Of a stretch of DNA of 64,000 nucleotides, positions 44,237 to 52,337 are shown one piece after another; position 1 is the stretch's first letter; every line of letters begins with the position of its first letter. A program made the position numbers and the translations under genes. The notes below the pieces were generated by a model. It saw only the letters and a program-made list of their open reading frames with translations. It was not told the DNA's origin and ran no database searches. Source of the DNA: Phreatobacter stygius (lineage in GTDB: Bacteria > Pseudomonadota > Alphaproteobacteria > Rhizobiales > Phreatobacteraceae); NCBI RefSeq assembly GCF_005144885.1, contig NZ_CP039690.1:4973001-5037000 (forward strand). The letters are read 5' to 3'.

Positions 44237-44929
44237 TCAGATCTTGTCGGCGCCATTATCCGCGCCGCGGCCGATCCTATGGAAATTTTCCTTCAGGAAC
44301 AGCCCGGCGAAATAGACGTGTTCGCGCATCAGGTCTTCGGCGCGGGCGGACTGGCGCCGGATCAGCGCCTCGGTGATGCGGTGGTGGTCGTTGTGCGAGC
44401 GCAGGATCACCCCGTAATCGTGCCACAGGATGATCCGGTCGGAGACGAAGGGGATGCCGTGGGTCTGGTTGACGAAACGCTCGGCCCAGACATTGCCCGA
44501 GAGCTTCAGAATGGTCTCGTGGAAGGTGACGTTCATTGCCTGATAGGGCCGGAAATCCTCCTCCGCCAGATATCCCTTGGCGAGGTAACGGTCACCCTCC
44601 TCGACGCAGGCCCAAAGCGTCGCCGCGGCCGCGTCCGGAATGCCTGACGTCGCCGCCAGCCGGCAGGCGAGGCCTTCGAGCGTCGCGCGCACCTCATAGG
44701 CCGCGAAGACCTCGTCGGCGCCAAAGGTGCGGACCAGATAACCGCGCTTCGGCTGGTAATCGAGCAAGCCCTCGTTGGCGAGCAGGGTCAGCGCCGCGCG
44801 CACCGGCGTGCGCGACACGCCGAGCTTCTCGGCGAGCGGGATTTCCTCCAGCCGCTCACCCCCCGTGACGGTCCCGGTGAGGATCCAGTCGCGCAGGATT
44901 TCCGTGACGTCTTGAGAGCGTGTTCGCAT
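44237..44929 (-). CDS. GntR family transcriptional regulator, FCD subfamily
   Basis: 230 residues from ATG 44929. Winged helix (about 1-70) with LEEIPLAEKLGVSRTPVRAALTLL, then an FCD domain with AMNVTFHETILKLSGN and RSHNDHHRITEAL giving the His/Asp-rich metal and ligand pocket. It probably senses an organic acid. It is divergent from the SDR gene at 45047 and two matching operator-like sites flank the promoter region, so it should regulate the catabolic operon 45047-54043. Confidence 0.88.
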   Translation of the reverse strand: MRTRSQDVTEILRDWILTGTVTGGERLEEIPLAEKLGVSRTPVRAALTLLANEGLLDYQPKRGYLVRTFGADEVFAAYEVRATLEGLACRLAATSGIPDAAAATLWACVEEGDRYLAKGYLAEEDFRPYQAMNVTFHETILKLSGNVWAERFVNQTHGIPFVSDRIILWHDYGVILRSHNDHHRITEALIRRQSARAEDLMREHVYFAGLFLKENFHRIGRGADNGADKI

Positions 44930-44932
44930 ATC

Positions 44933-44942
44933 ATGGATACAT
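44933..44942. promoter_or_regulatory. GntR operator candidate, site 1
   Basis: ATGGATACAT, matching ATG(G/T)(A/G)TACAT also found at 44995-45004. It lies 4 bases upstream of the gntR start codon, in position for autorepression. Confidence 0.6.
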
Positions 44943-44994
44943 AGACGCGAATTCACCAATGTAAAGTGTCGCGATTGGTTGACATGACCCAATC

Positions 44995-45004
44995 ATGTGT
45001 ACAT
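44995..45004. promoter_or_regulatory. GntR operator candidate, site 2
   Basis: ATGTGTACAT, arms ATGT and ACAT around GT, 43 bases before the SDR start codon. With site 1 it gives the consensus ATG(G/T)(A/G)TACAT. Spacing of the two sites is 62 bases. Confidence 0.6.
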
Positions 45005-45046
45005 GTTGGCGCCAACCAAAAAACAAGTCTCTCGAGGAAATGCATC

Positions 45047-45802
45047 ATGAGGGTCGCATTGGTGACCGGCGGCGGCCGTGGCATCGGACGGGAGATCTGC
45101 CGGGTCCTGGCATCGGCCGGCCTGACCGTGGCATCCGCCGATATCGACGAGGCCTCGGCCCGCAACACGGCGGCCTCGCTGCCGGGTGACGGCCATCTCG
45201 GCCTCCATGTCGATGTCGCGAACGAAGCCTCGGTCGAGGCCATGTTCGAGCGGGTCGAAACGGCAATCGGCCCGGTCGCGGTTCTGGTCAGCAATGCCGG
45301 GCGTCTGCTCTTGCATGACGGCCGCCGGCCCCTGGTCACCGAGACCTCGCTCGACAATTGGCAGGACACTTTCGCGGTCAATACGGTCGGGCCGTTTCTC
45401 GGCGCGCGCGCCTATCTGAGGCGGCGGAGCGAGACCCCGGTCGAGCACGGCCGCATCATCACCTTCTCGTCGGTCGCCGCACAGCTCGGTGGCTACAATG
45501 CCAGCGCCGCCTATATCGCCGCCAAGGCCGCGGTCATCGGCCTGACCAAGGCGGTGGCGCGCGAGGCGGCGCCCTTGGGCATCACCGCCAATGTCATCGC
45601 CCCCGGGCTGATCGACACCGACATGATGAAGCTCGCCGCCGGCGGCGCCGGTATCACCGCCGCGACGACCGCCAATGTGCCGCTCGGCCGGCTCGGCCAG
45701 CCGGCCGATGTCGCGGCGGCGGTGGCCTTCCTGGCCTCACCCGCATCCGCCTACATCACGGGAACCACCATCGACGTGAATGGCGGCTACCGGATGCAAT
45801 GA
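45047..45802 (+). CDS. SDR family oxidoreductase
   Basis: 251 residues of the classical short-chain dehydrogenase family: cofactor loop TGGGRGIG (about 9-16), the Asp that favours NAD(H) after strand 2 in SADIDEASA, SNAG, catalytic Ser in ITFSSVAAQLG and YIAAK (Tyr/Lys). ATG 45047 has GAGGAAA upstream. First gene of the GntR-controlled operon; probably oxidises the hydroxyl of the imported compound. Confidence 0.88.
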   Translation: MRVALVTGGGRGIGREICRVLASAGLTVASADIDEASARNTAASLPGDGHLGLHVDVANEASVEAMFERVETAIGPVAVLVSNAGRLLLHDGRRPLVTETSLDNWQDTFAVNTVGPFLGARAYLRRRSETPVEHGRIITFSSVAAQLGGYNASAAYIAAKAAVIGLTKAVAREAAPLGITANVIAPGLIDTDMMKLAAGGAGITAATTANVPLGRLGQPADVAAAVAFLASPASAYITGTTIDVNGGYRMQ

Positions 45803-45809
45803 CGAGAAT

Positions 45810-45837
45810 CCGTTCTCGGACAAAAAACCGTTCTCGG
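45810..45837. repeat. 18-base direct repeat unit upstream of binding-protein gene
   Basis: CCGTTCTCGG occurs at 45810-45819 and 45828-45837, exactly 18 bases apart, with an A-tract between. The first copy is within an inverted repeat (GAGAA-TCCG-TTCTC). It ends just before the GGGAGG ribosome-binding site of the next gene and may be a translational or protein-binding element. Confidence 0.45.
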
Positions 45838-45846
45838 GAGGAACGC

Positions 45847-47082
45847 ATGATCAAGATTTTCAGGACTTTGCCAAAACTGGCCTCAGCGGCCCTGCTGGGC
45901 GCGCTCATCGTGGGGCCGCAAGCGAAGGCCCAGGCCCCGGCAGCCGAGCCGGGCCTCACCGCCACCACCATCAAGATCGGCATGTTCGGCCCGCTTTCCG
46001 GTCCGTCCATGGCCTATGGCTTCGACGTGGTGAACGCCGCGCGGATGTATTTCGACAAGATCAACCGCGAGGGCGGCATCCATGGCCGCCGCATCGAGGT
46101 GGTGGTCGAGGACGACCGCTGCACTGCCAATGACGTGGTCGCCGCGGTGAAGAAGCTGGTCGAGCAGGACCAGGTCTTCATGCTGAACGGCGGTTCCTGC
46201 TCGGCCCCGGTGGTCGCCGCGCGCGACTATGTCGTGCGCTCGGGCGTGCCGTGGGTGATGCTGAATGCCTCCGGCGACGGCGCGCTTTATCCGCCCCAGC
46301 CGAACATCTTCGGCGCGCTGTCCATCTCGCAGCGCGCGGTCGGCGGCTCGACCATCGAATTCGCCACCCGCCAGCTGTCGGCCAAGCGCATCGGCTACAT
46401 CAATCACGACGATGCCTATGGCGCGTGGAACCTGGAGGCCGCGCGCTTTCAGGCGGCCCAGAACGGCGCCGAGCTGATCGTCGAGTCGATCAATCCCGCC
46501 ATCGCCGACGTTACCGCGCCGGTGTTGAAGCTGCGTGCCGCCAATGTCGATGCCATCATCATCGCGACCTATGCCAGGCCCGCCCAGCTGATCCTGAAGA
46601 AGGCGCAGGAGCTCAACGTCAACAAGCCGATCGTCATTGCGGTCAACGCCATCGCCAACCTGCGCCAGCTGGTCGAGAATGTCGGCAGCCGCGAGGCTTT
46701 CCGGAACGTCTATATCCAGGAACTGCTGGCGGCCGCCCCCGGCTCGGAAAAGCTCGCCTGGGTCTACGACCTCTACAAGCAGTCCTATCCCGAGCTTGCC
46801 GCCAAGCCTGACCATCCGCAGGTCTATATGCCCTATGGCATTCCGCCCGCCATGGTGATCGTCCGGGCGCTTCAGGCGGCTGGCCCCCAGCCGACGCGCG
46901 CCAAGGTGATCGCGGCGATCGAGCAGTTGAATTTCGACTCCGGCGTCATGGCAGGCCCCATCAGCTTCTCGCCGACCGACCGGGCAGGGCAGAAGGCCTC
47001 GATCTATTTCCGCTTCGACGGCCAGGCGATGACCCCGGTGCCCGGCGTTTTCGCCAGCCGCTGGACCTATCAGGGCCAGTGA
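45847..47082 (+). CDS. ABC transporter substrate-binding protein, branched-chain amino acid (LivJ/K) type
   Basis: 411 residues of the type I periplasmic binding protein family, with a Sec signal (MIKIFRTLPKLASAALLGAL to a cut near AKAQA). Typical features: TTIKIGMFGPLSGPSMAYGF, VVVEDDRCTANDVVAAVKKL and the Cys-containing LNGGSCSAPVVAARDYV, plus GINHDDAYGAWNLEAARF-like sequence. It is the ligand receptor of the second LIV-type importer. The neighbours (SDRs and a KstD-like flavoprotein) suggest an alicyclic or other hydroxy acid rather than an amino acid. Confidence 0.9.
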   Translation: MIKIFRTLPKLASAALLGALIVGPQAKAQAPAAEPGLTATTIKIGMFGPLSGPSMAYGFDVVNAARMYFDKINREGGIHGRRIEVVVEDDRCTANDVVAAVKKLVEQDQVFMLNGGSCSAPVVAARDYVVRSGVPWVMLNASGDGALYPPQPNIFGALSISQRAVGGSTIEFATRQLSAKRIGYINHDDAYGAWNLEAARFQAAQNGAELIVESINPAIADVTAPVLKLRAANVDAIIIATYARPAQLILKKAQELNVNKPIVIAVNAIANLRQLVENVGSREAFRNVYIQELLAAAPGSEKLAWVYDLYKQSYPELAAKPDHPQVYMPYGIPPAMVIVRALQAAGPQPTRAKVIAAIEQLNFDSGVMAGPISFSPTDRAGQKASIYFRFDGQAMTPVPGVFASRWTYQGQ

Positions 47083-47102
47083 GCGGGGCAGGGGTGAATT
47101 GG

Positions 47103-47123
47103 CCCTCTCCCATCGGGAGAGGG
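47103..47123. repeat. CCCTCTCCC/GGGAGAGGG hairpin repeat
   Basis: CCCTCTCCC (47103-47111) and GGGAGAGGG (47115-47123) form a perfect 9-base stem around ATC, between the binding-protein and permease genes. The same hairpin occurs at 51351, 51490 and 62561. Confidence 0.75.
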
Positions 47124-47188
47124 TCAGTTCCGCGCCGTGCTTCTGCGTCCCTATCCTCTCCCGCCACCGGCCACTTCAAGAGACCCAA

Positions 47189-48091
47189 ATGTCCTTCGAC
47201 GTCGCTCTTCTGTTCATTCAGCAAGGCGTCGCGTCCGGGCTCGTGACCGGTTCGGTCTATGCGCTCCTCGCCGTCGCCATCGTCATCATCTACCGCACCA
47301 CCGATGTGGCGAATTTCGCCGGCGGCGAGTTCTACATGGCCGCGGCCTATCTCGCCTTCTTCATGATCGCCATGATGGCCTTGCCGTTCTGGCTGGCGGT
47401 CATCGCCACCATCGTCGTCATGTGCATCGGCGCCGGCCTGTTCCAGCGCATCGTGCTCGCCCAGGTGGCGCTCGCCCGCGGTGTCGCGATCAACCTGGTG
47501 ATCGCCACTCTCGGCCTGTCCTATCTGGTCAAGGGCATTGTCCGCTCCACCGGCTTCGGCGACACGCCGCGCACCTTTCCCTCCGTCGTGCCCGATGGCT
47601 CGTTCACCATCGGCGACGCCTCGGTGAGCTATCTCGACGTCACCATCCTGGGGGCCGCCGTCCTGGTCATGGCGCTGTTCTTCTGGGTGTTCAATTTCAC
47701 CAAGACGGGCCGGGCCATGCGCGCGGTCGGCATGAACCGGCGCGCCGCCCAGCTCGTCGGCATCAATCTCGGCCGGGTCGAGATGATGGTCTGGTGTTTC
47801 GCCAGCGCCATTTCCGGCATCGCCGCCATCCTGATCGCACCGAAACTGCTGATGACCGCCGAAATGGGCTCGGTCGTCACCATGGCCTTCGCCGCGGCCA
47901 TTGTCGGCGGCTTCACCAGCCTGCCGGGCGCGGTCATCGGCGGCTTCATCATTGGCATCACCGAGAACATGGTTGGCCTCTTCGTCTCCTCGCGCGCCAT
48001 CAATGTCGCGCCCTTCGTCATCATCATGCTGGTGCTGATCTTCAAGCCCCAGGGTCTGTTCGGCGGCGCGCTCAAGGTGAGGAAGGTCTGA
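47189..48091 (+). CDS. ABC transporter permease, LivH type
   Basis: 300 residues with eight hydrophobic segments and the LivH motif IYRTTDVANFAGGEFYMAAA near the N-terminus, MRAVGMNRRAAQLVGINLG in the cytoplasmic loop and AAIVGGFTSLPGAVIGGFII. A start at ATG 47189 begins where the family does; upstream codons overlap the repeat hairpin. TGA of this gene overlaps the ATG of the next by one base. Confidence 0.88.
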   Translation: MSFDVALLFIQQGVASGLVTGSVYALLAVAIVIIYRTTDVANFAGGEFYMAAAYLAFFMIAMMALPFWLAVIATIVVMCIGAGLFQRIVLAQVALARGVAINLVIATLGLSYLVKGIVRSTGFGDTPRTFPSVVPDGSFTIGDASVSYLDVTILGAAVLVMALFFWVFNFTKTGRAMRAVGMNRRAAQLVGINLGRVEMMVWCFASAISGIAAILIAPKLLMTAEMGSVVTMAFAAAIVGGFTSLPGAVIGGFIIGITENMVGLFVSSRAINVAPFVIIMLVLIFKPQGLFGGALKVRKV

Positions 48092-49053
48092 TGGTCGAGG
48101 CAATTTCCGCCAAGGCGTCACGCCTGATCAGCCCGCGCGGCGCGATGCTTGTGGCCCTCGGCCTGATCGCGCTGATCGCCGGTGCGATCGGGCTCACCTC
48201 GTTCGCCACGGGTTATGTCATCTACATCGTCAACCTGGTCATGGTGGCCATCGTGCTGGCGCTCGGCCTGCATATCGTCATTGGCGAATGCGGCCAGTTC
48301 TCGCTGGCGCATGCCGCCTTTTACGGCATCGGCATCTATACCGCCGGCCTGGTCACCAATCTGCTCGGCGCGCCGTTCTGGCTCTCCCTGCTGGCCGGCG
48401 GCCTGGTCGCCGGGCTGATCGGTTTCTTCATCGGCTTCCTGTCGCTGCGCATGCGCGACATCTATCTGGCGCTGTCCACCTTCGCCTTCGGCGAGGCGAT
48501 GCAATGGCTGTTTCTCAACTGGACGCCGGTCACCGGCGGCCCGAACGGCCTCAACATCAAGCCGGCGACGCTGTTCGGCTTTCAATTCCTCACCGATCGC
48601 GCGGCCTTTCCGCTGGTGCTGTCGGTGACCCTGGTGATCCTGGCGCTGGTCGCGGTGCTGCATGTCTCCACCCTCGGCCGCTCATTGCGTGCGGTGCGCG
48701 AGAGCGAAATCGCGGCGGCTTCCGTCGGCATCAACGTGACGCGCATGAAGCTCACCGCCTTCACGCTCTCGGCTTTCGTCGCCGGGCTTGCCGGCGGCCT
48801 CTACACCACCTTTTCCACCTTCATCCATCCGGACAGCCTGGGCTTCCAGACCACCATCATCATCCTGACCACGGTGGTGGTCGGCGGCATGGGTTCGCTC
48901 ATCGGCGCGGTCGGCGGCGCGATGGTTTTCGGGCTCTTGTCGGAACTGCTGCGCCAGGTGCCGTCCTACCAGGAGATGATCTATGGCGGCATCCTCATCC
49001 TGTTCATGATGTATGCCCCGCGCGGCATGTTCTCTTTTGTCGGCAGGCGGTGA
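48091..49053 (+). CDS. ABC transporter permease, LivM type
   Basis: 320 residues with LivM features: HIVIGECGQFSLAHAAFYGI, RDIYLALSTFAFGEAMQWLF, SLRAVRESEIAAASVGINVT and VVVGGMGSLIGAVGGAMVFG. Translation is coupled to LivH through TGATG. The next gene starts within six bases of its stop, or at a GTG overlapping it. Confidence 0.88.
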   Translation: MVEAISAKASRLISPRGAMLVALGLIALIAGAIGLTSFATGYVIYIVNLVMVAIVLALGLHIVIGECGQFSLAHAAFYGIGIYTAGLVTNLLGAPFWLSLLAGGLVAGLIGFFIGFLSLRMRDIYLALSTFAFGEAMQWLFLNWTPVTGGPNGLNIKPATLFGFQFLTDRAAFPLVLSVTLVILALVAVLHVSTLGRSLRAVRESEIAAASVGINVTRMKLTAFTLSAFVAGLAGGLYTTFSTFIHPDSLGFQTTIIILTTVVVGGMGSLIGAVGGAMVFGLLSELLRQVPSYQEMIYGGILILFMMYAPRGMFSFVGRR

Positions 49054-49058
49054 GCGCC

Positions 49059-49820
49059 ATGGCCGCCATGCTGTCTCTCTCCAACGTCCTGATGCGCTTC
49101 GGTGGCATCGTCGCCATCAACGACTTCTCCATGGAGGTCGAGGCCGGTTCGATCCACGCGCTGATCGGCCCGAACGGCGCCGGCAAATCGACCGTGTTCA
49201 ACTGCATCTCGCGCATCTACCAGCCGGCGACCGGAAAGATCGTCGTGCGTGGCCAGGACGTCACGGCCTTGCCGCCCCATGCCATGGCCGGCCTGGGCGT
49301 CGCCCGCACCTTCCAGAACCTTGAATTGTTCAACGAGCTCTCGGTCATCGAGAACGTCATGCTCGGCGCCTATGCCCATGAGGAGACCGGTTTCTGGCAG
49401 CGGCTGAAACCACGCTCGCCGGCGACCCGTGCCAAGGCCGAAGCGATCCTGGAACAGACCGGCCTGCAGGATTTTCGCGACGTCAAGGCGAACAGCCTGG
49501 ATTTCGGCCGGCAGAAACTCCTGGAGCTCGCCCGCGCCTTGGCCGGTTCGCCGAAGCTGATGCTGCTCGACGAGCCGGCTGCCGGCTTGCGCTCACGCGA
49601 GATCGAGCGGCTCGACCAGATCCTGACCGATCTCAACCAGCGGCATGGCATCACCATCCTCCTGGTCGAGCACGTCATGCAACTGGTCATGTCGATCTCC
49701 AACCGCATCACGGTGCTGAATTTCGGCGAGAAGATCGCCGAGGGCACGCCGGGCGAAGTGAAGACCCATCCGCGGGTCATCGAGGCCTATTTGGGAGCGG
49801 AGGCGGCGAGCCATGGCTGA
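49059..49820 (+). CDS. ABC transporter ATP-binding protein, LivG type
   Basis: 253 residues: Walker A GPNGAGKSTVFN, LivG insert GVARTFQNLELFNELSVIEN, signature-region LDFGRQKLLELARALAG (a degenerate LSGGQ), Walker B MLLDEPAAGLRS and LVEHVMQLVM. A GTG at 49050 overlapping the previous stop (GTGA) is an alternative start; ATG 49059 has AGGCGG at the better distance. Confidence 0.9.
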   Translation: MAAMLSLSNVLMRFGGIVAINDFSMEVEAGSIHALIGPNGAGKSTVFNCISRIYQPATGKIVVRGQDVTALPPHAMAGLGVARTFQNLELFNELSVIENVMLGAYAHEETGFWQRLKPRSPATRAKAEAILEQTGLQDFRDVKANSLDFGRQKLLELARALAGSPKLMLLDEPAAGLRSREIERLDQILTDLNQRHGITILLVEHVMQLVMSISNRITVLNFGEKIAEGTPGEVKTHPRVIEAYLGAEAASHG

Positions 49821-50529
49821 TCTGCTCGAACTCAAGCATGTCTCGGCCGGTTATGGCCGCATCGAAGCGCTCTCCGGCATCAGCCTGACAGTGCCGGAGG
49901 GCGGCATCGTGGCGCTGCTCGGCGCCAATGGCGCCGGCAAGAGCACCACGCTCAACGTCATCTCGGGGCTCGTGCCGGCGACCTCGGGCGAGGTTCGTTT
50001 CAAGGGCCGCGCGATATCGGGAGAGCGCTCCGACCGGATCGTCGCTTCAGGCATTTCGCAAGTGCCGGAGGGACGCGAAGTGTTCCGCGACATGAGCGTG
50101 CAGGAGAACCTGGCGATCGGCGCGCAGCTCAGGAACGACCGGGCGGGCATCTCGGCCGATATCGAGGTGATGACCGGCTATTTCCCGATCCTCGCCACGC
50201 GTTTCAAGCAGATGGCCGGCACGCTCTCCGGCGGCGAGCAGCAGATGCTGCTGATCGCCCGCGCCTTGATGGCGCGGCCGAGCCTGTTGCTGTTGGACGA
50301 GCCCTCGCTTGGCCTGGCGCCGCTGCTGGTGAAGCAGATCTTCGACATCGTGGTGACCCTGCACCGCGAGCAGAAGCTGACCTTGCTGATCGTCGAACAG
50401 AACGCCGCGGTGGCGCTCGCCGTCTCGCAATATGCCTACATCCTGGAAAACGGCGAGATCGTCGCCGAGGGGCCGTCGGCCGATCTGGCCAATGACGACG
50501 CCATCCGCCGGGCCTATCTCGGCGCCTGA
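49813..50529 (+). CDS. ABC transporter ATP-binding protein, LivF type
   Basis: 238 residues with Walker A GANGAGKSTTLN, VPEGREVFRDMSVQENLAIG, LSGGEQQMLLIARALM, Walker B LLLDEPSLGLAP and LIVEQNAAVALA. It overlaps the LivG-type gene by 8 bases. Completes the second importer. Confidence 0.9.
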   Translation: MADLLELKHVSAGYGRIEALSGISLTVPEGGIVALLGANGAGKSTTLNVISGLVPATSGEVRFKGRAISGERSDRIVASGISQVPEGREVFRDMSVQENLAIGAQLRNDRAGISADIEVMTGYFPILATRFKQMAGTLSGGEQQMLLIARALMARPSLLLLDEPSLGLAPLLVKQIFDIVVTLHREQKLTLLIVEQNAAVALAVSQYAYILENGEIVAEGPSADLANDDAIRRAYLGA

Positions 50530-50541
50530 TTGGAGATCTCG

Positions 50542-51270
50542 ATGACCAAGCCTTTTGCCCTCGTCACCGGTGGCGCCAGCGGCATCGGCCGCGCTATCAC
50601 CGAACGGCTCGCCGCGGATGGTTTTCATGTCGTGGTGGTCGATCTGAATGCGGCGCTGGCCGACGCGGCCGTGCGCGACGTGCAGGGCCGGGGCGGTTCG
50701 GCCGAAGCGCGCATTCTCGACATCACCGACGAGGCCAAGGTGACCACGCTGATCGGCGAGCTGCCGCCGCTTGGCGTCCTCATCAACAATGCCGGTATCT
50801 TCAAGGACCAGCCCTTCGAACAGGCCAGCGTCGCCGATTTTCGCCGGACCTATGAGGTCAATGTCATCGCCCCCTTCATCCTGGCGAAGGCCGCCGTGGC
50901 GCGGATGGGCGAGGGCGGCAGGATCGTCAACATCGCCTCGCGGGCCTATCTCGGCGCGAAGAACCAGATCGACTATGTCGCCTCCAAGGGCGCGGTGGTG
51001 AGTTTCACCCGTGCGCTCGCCATGGAGGTGGTCAAGCGCGGCATAACCGTCAACGCCGTGGCGCCCGGCCTGATCGACACGCCGATCCTGCGGGCGCTGA
51101 CACCGGAACGCATGGCCGCGCAACTGGCGCTGCAGCCGAGCGGCAAGGCCGGCCGTCCCGAGGATATCGCCAATGCCGTGGCGTTTCTGGCCTCGCCGGC
51201 AACCGGCTTCATCACCGGCCAGGTGCTGTTCGTCGACGGCGGCAAGTCGCTCGGCGGCTCGGCGGTGTGA
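50542..51270 (+). CDS. SDR family oxidoreductase
   Basis: 242 residues: TGGASGIG cofactor loop, VVDLN after strand 2 (NAD-type Asp), NNAG, VNIASRAYLG with the catalytic Ser, and YVASK. The C-terminus ends GGKSLGG. ATG 50542 follows GGAGA. It sits directly behind the importer and probably acts on the imported substrate or a later hydroxyacyl intermediate. Confidence 0.88.
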   Translation: MTKPFALVTGGASGIGRAITERLAADGFHVVVVDLNAALADAAVRDVQGRGGSAEARILDITDEAKVTTLIGELPPLGVLINNAGIFKDQPFEQASVADFRRTYEVNVIAPFILAKAAVARMGEGGRIVNIASRAYLGAKNQIDYVASKGAVVSFTRALAMEVVKRGITVNAVAPGLIDTPILRALTPERMAAQLALQPSGKAGRPEDIANAVAFLASPATGFITGQVLFVDGGKSLGGSAV

Positions 51271-51344
51271 GAGGGGCGAGTGGCGAATAACGAGTGGCGC
51301 ATGGGGCATGAAGCACAGTGCTTTGCGGGCGAGGCGTCGCGCTT

Positions 51345-51515
51345 AACCAACCCTCTCCCAGAGGGAGAGGGTGCCCGCGTCAGCGGGCGGGTGAGGAGCG
51401 TGGCTGTCGAGAACTGCCTCCAAACGCTCACGACGCATAGCGCCCTATCTGGACATGGACGCCCCCTCACCCGGCGCCTGACGGCGCCACCCTCTCCCTC
51501 TGGGAGAGGGTTGAT
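51345..51515. repeat. paired inverted REP-like hairpins (BIME-like element)
   Basis: Two roughly 50-base elements in opposite orientation enclose about 70 bases. Each has CCAACCCTCTCCCAGAGGG-like stem (CCCTCTCCC/GGGAGAGGG at 51351-51371 and 51490-51510), then a GTCAG-centred GC-rich arm and GGGTGAGG. The pair sits between two SDR genes of one operon. It explains why the otherwise tight operon has a 296-base gap (51271-51566). Confidence 0.75.
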
Positions 51516-51566
51516 TGAGCGCTGCCCTTGGCGAACGGCACCCCTGCTACCACCACGGAGCAAGCC

Positions 51567-52337
51567 ATGACCTCCCCCTATATCGCGCTCGTCACCGGGG
51601 CGGGTTCCGGCATCGGCCGGGCCACCACCTTGCGTTTCGTCCGCGCCGGCGCCCGCGTGCTGGCGGTCGACCTCAACCCCGATGGCCTCGCCGAGACCGC
51701 GGCATTCGCCGAGGATCCCGGCGCCATCGAGACCTTCACGGCCGATGTCACCGCCGAAGACGCGCCCGCCTCGGCCATCGGCCGCGCGGTCGCGCGTTTC
51801 GGCCGGCTCGACTGGCTGGTCAACAATGCCGGCATTGGCGCGGCCAAGGCGGCACATCTGACCAGCGACGCCGAATGGGACCGCTATGTCGACGTCAACC
51901 TGCGCCAGCTGTTCCGCTTCTCGCGCGAGGCCCTGCCGCATCTCCAGGCCGGCCGCGGCGCCATCGTCAACATTGCCTCGGTCTTCGGCCTGTTCGGTCA
52001 TCCAGGCGTCGCGCCTTATGCCGCCACCAAGGCGGCGGTGGTCGGCCTGACCCGCCAGATGGCCGCCGATTACGGGCCGAAGGGCATCAGGGTGAATGCG
52101 GTGGCGCCAGGCGTCATCGAGACCGCGCTGACCCGTGGCCGGATCGTCGGCGACCCGCGTTTCCAGGCGCTCAACATCGATCCCATTCCGTTTCCGCGCC
52201 TCGGCAGGCCGGAAGATGTGGCCAACGCCGTCTATTTCCTCGTCTCGGAGGAAGCTTCTTATGTCAGCGGCCATGTGCTTGCCGTCGACGGCGGCTGGAG
52301 CGTCACCAATTATTCCCGCCGGGGCGCCGCGTTGTGA
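51567..52337 (+). CDS. SDR family oxidoreductase
   Basis: 256 residues: TGAGSGIG cofactor loop (about 10-17), AVDLN, NNAGIG, VNIASVFGLFG with the catalytic Ser, and YAATK. C-terminal VDGGWSVTNY. It starts at ATG 51567 after GGAGC and its stop overlaps the GTG start of the flavoprotein gene, so these two are coupled: a dehydrogenase plus a delta-1-dehydrogenase-like flavoenzyme. Confidence 0.88.
   Translation: MTSPYIALVTGAGSGIGRATTLRFVRAGARVLAVDLNPDGLAETAAFAEDPGAIETFTADVTAEDAPASAIGRAVARFGRLDWLVNNAGIGAAKAAHLTSDAEWDRYVDVNLRQLFRFSREALPHLQAGRGAIVNIASVFGLFGHPGVAPYAATKAAVVGLTRQMAADYGPKGIRVNAVAPGVIETALTRGRIVGDPRFQALNIDPIPFPRLGRPEDVANAVYFLVSEEASYVSGHVLAVDGGWSVTNYSRRGAAL

Noticed and set aside
51345-51515. 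A miniature transposon (MITE)
   Set aside because: Inverted ends match, but the same hairpin unit occurs singly elsewhere and no target duplication is visible, which fits REP/BIME elements better.
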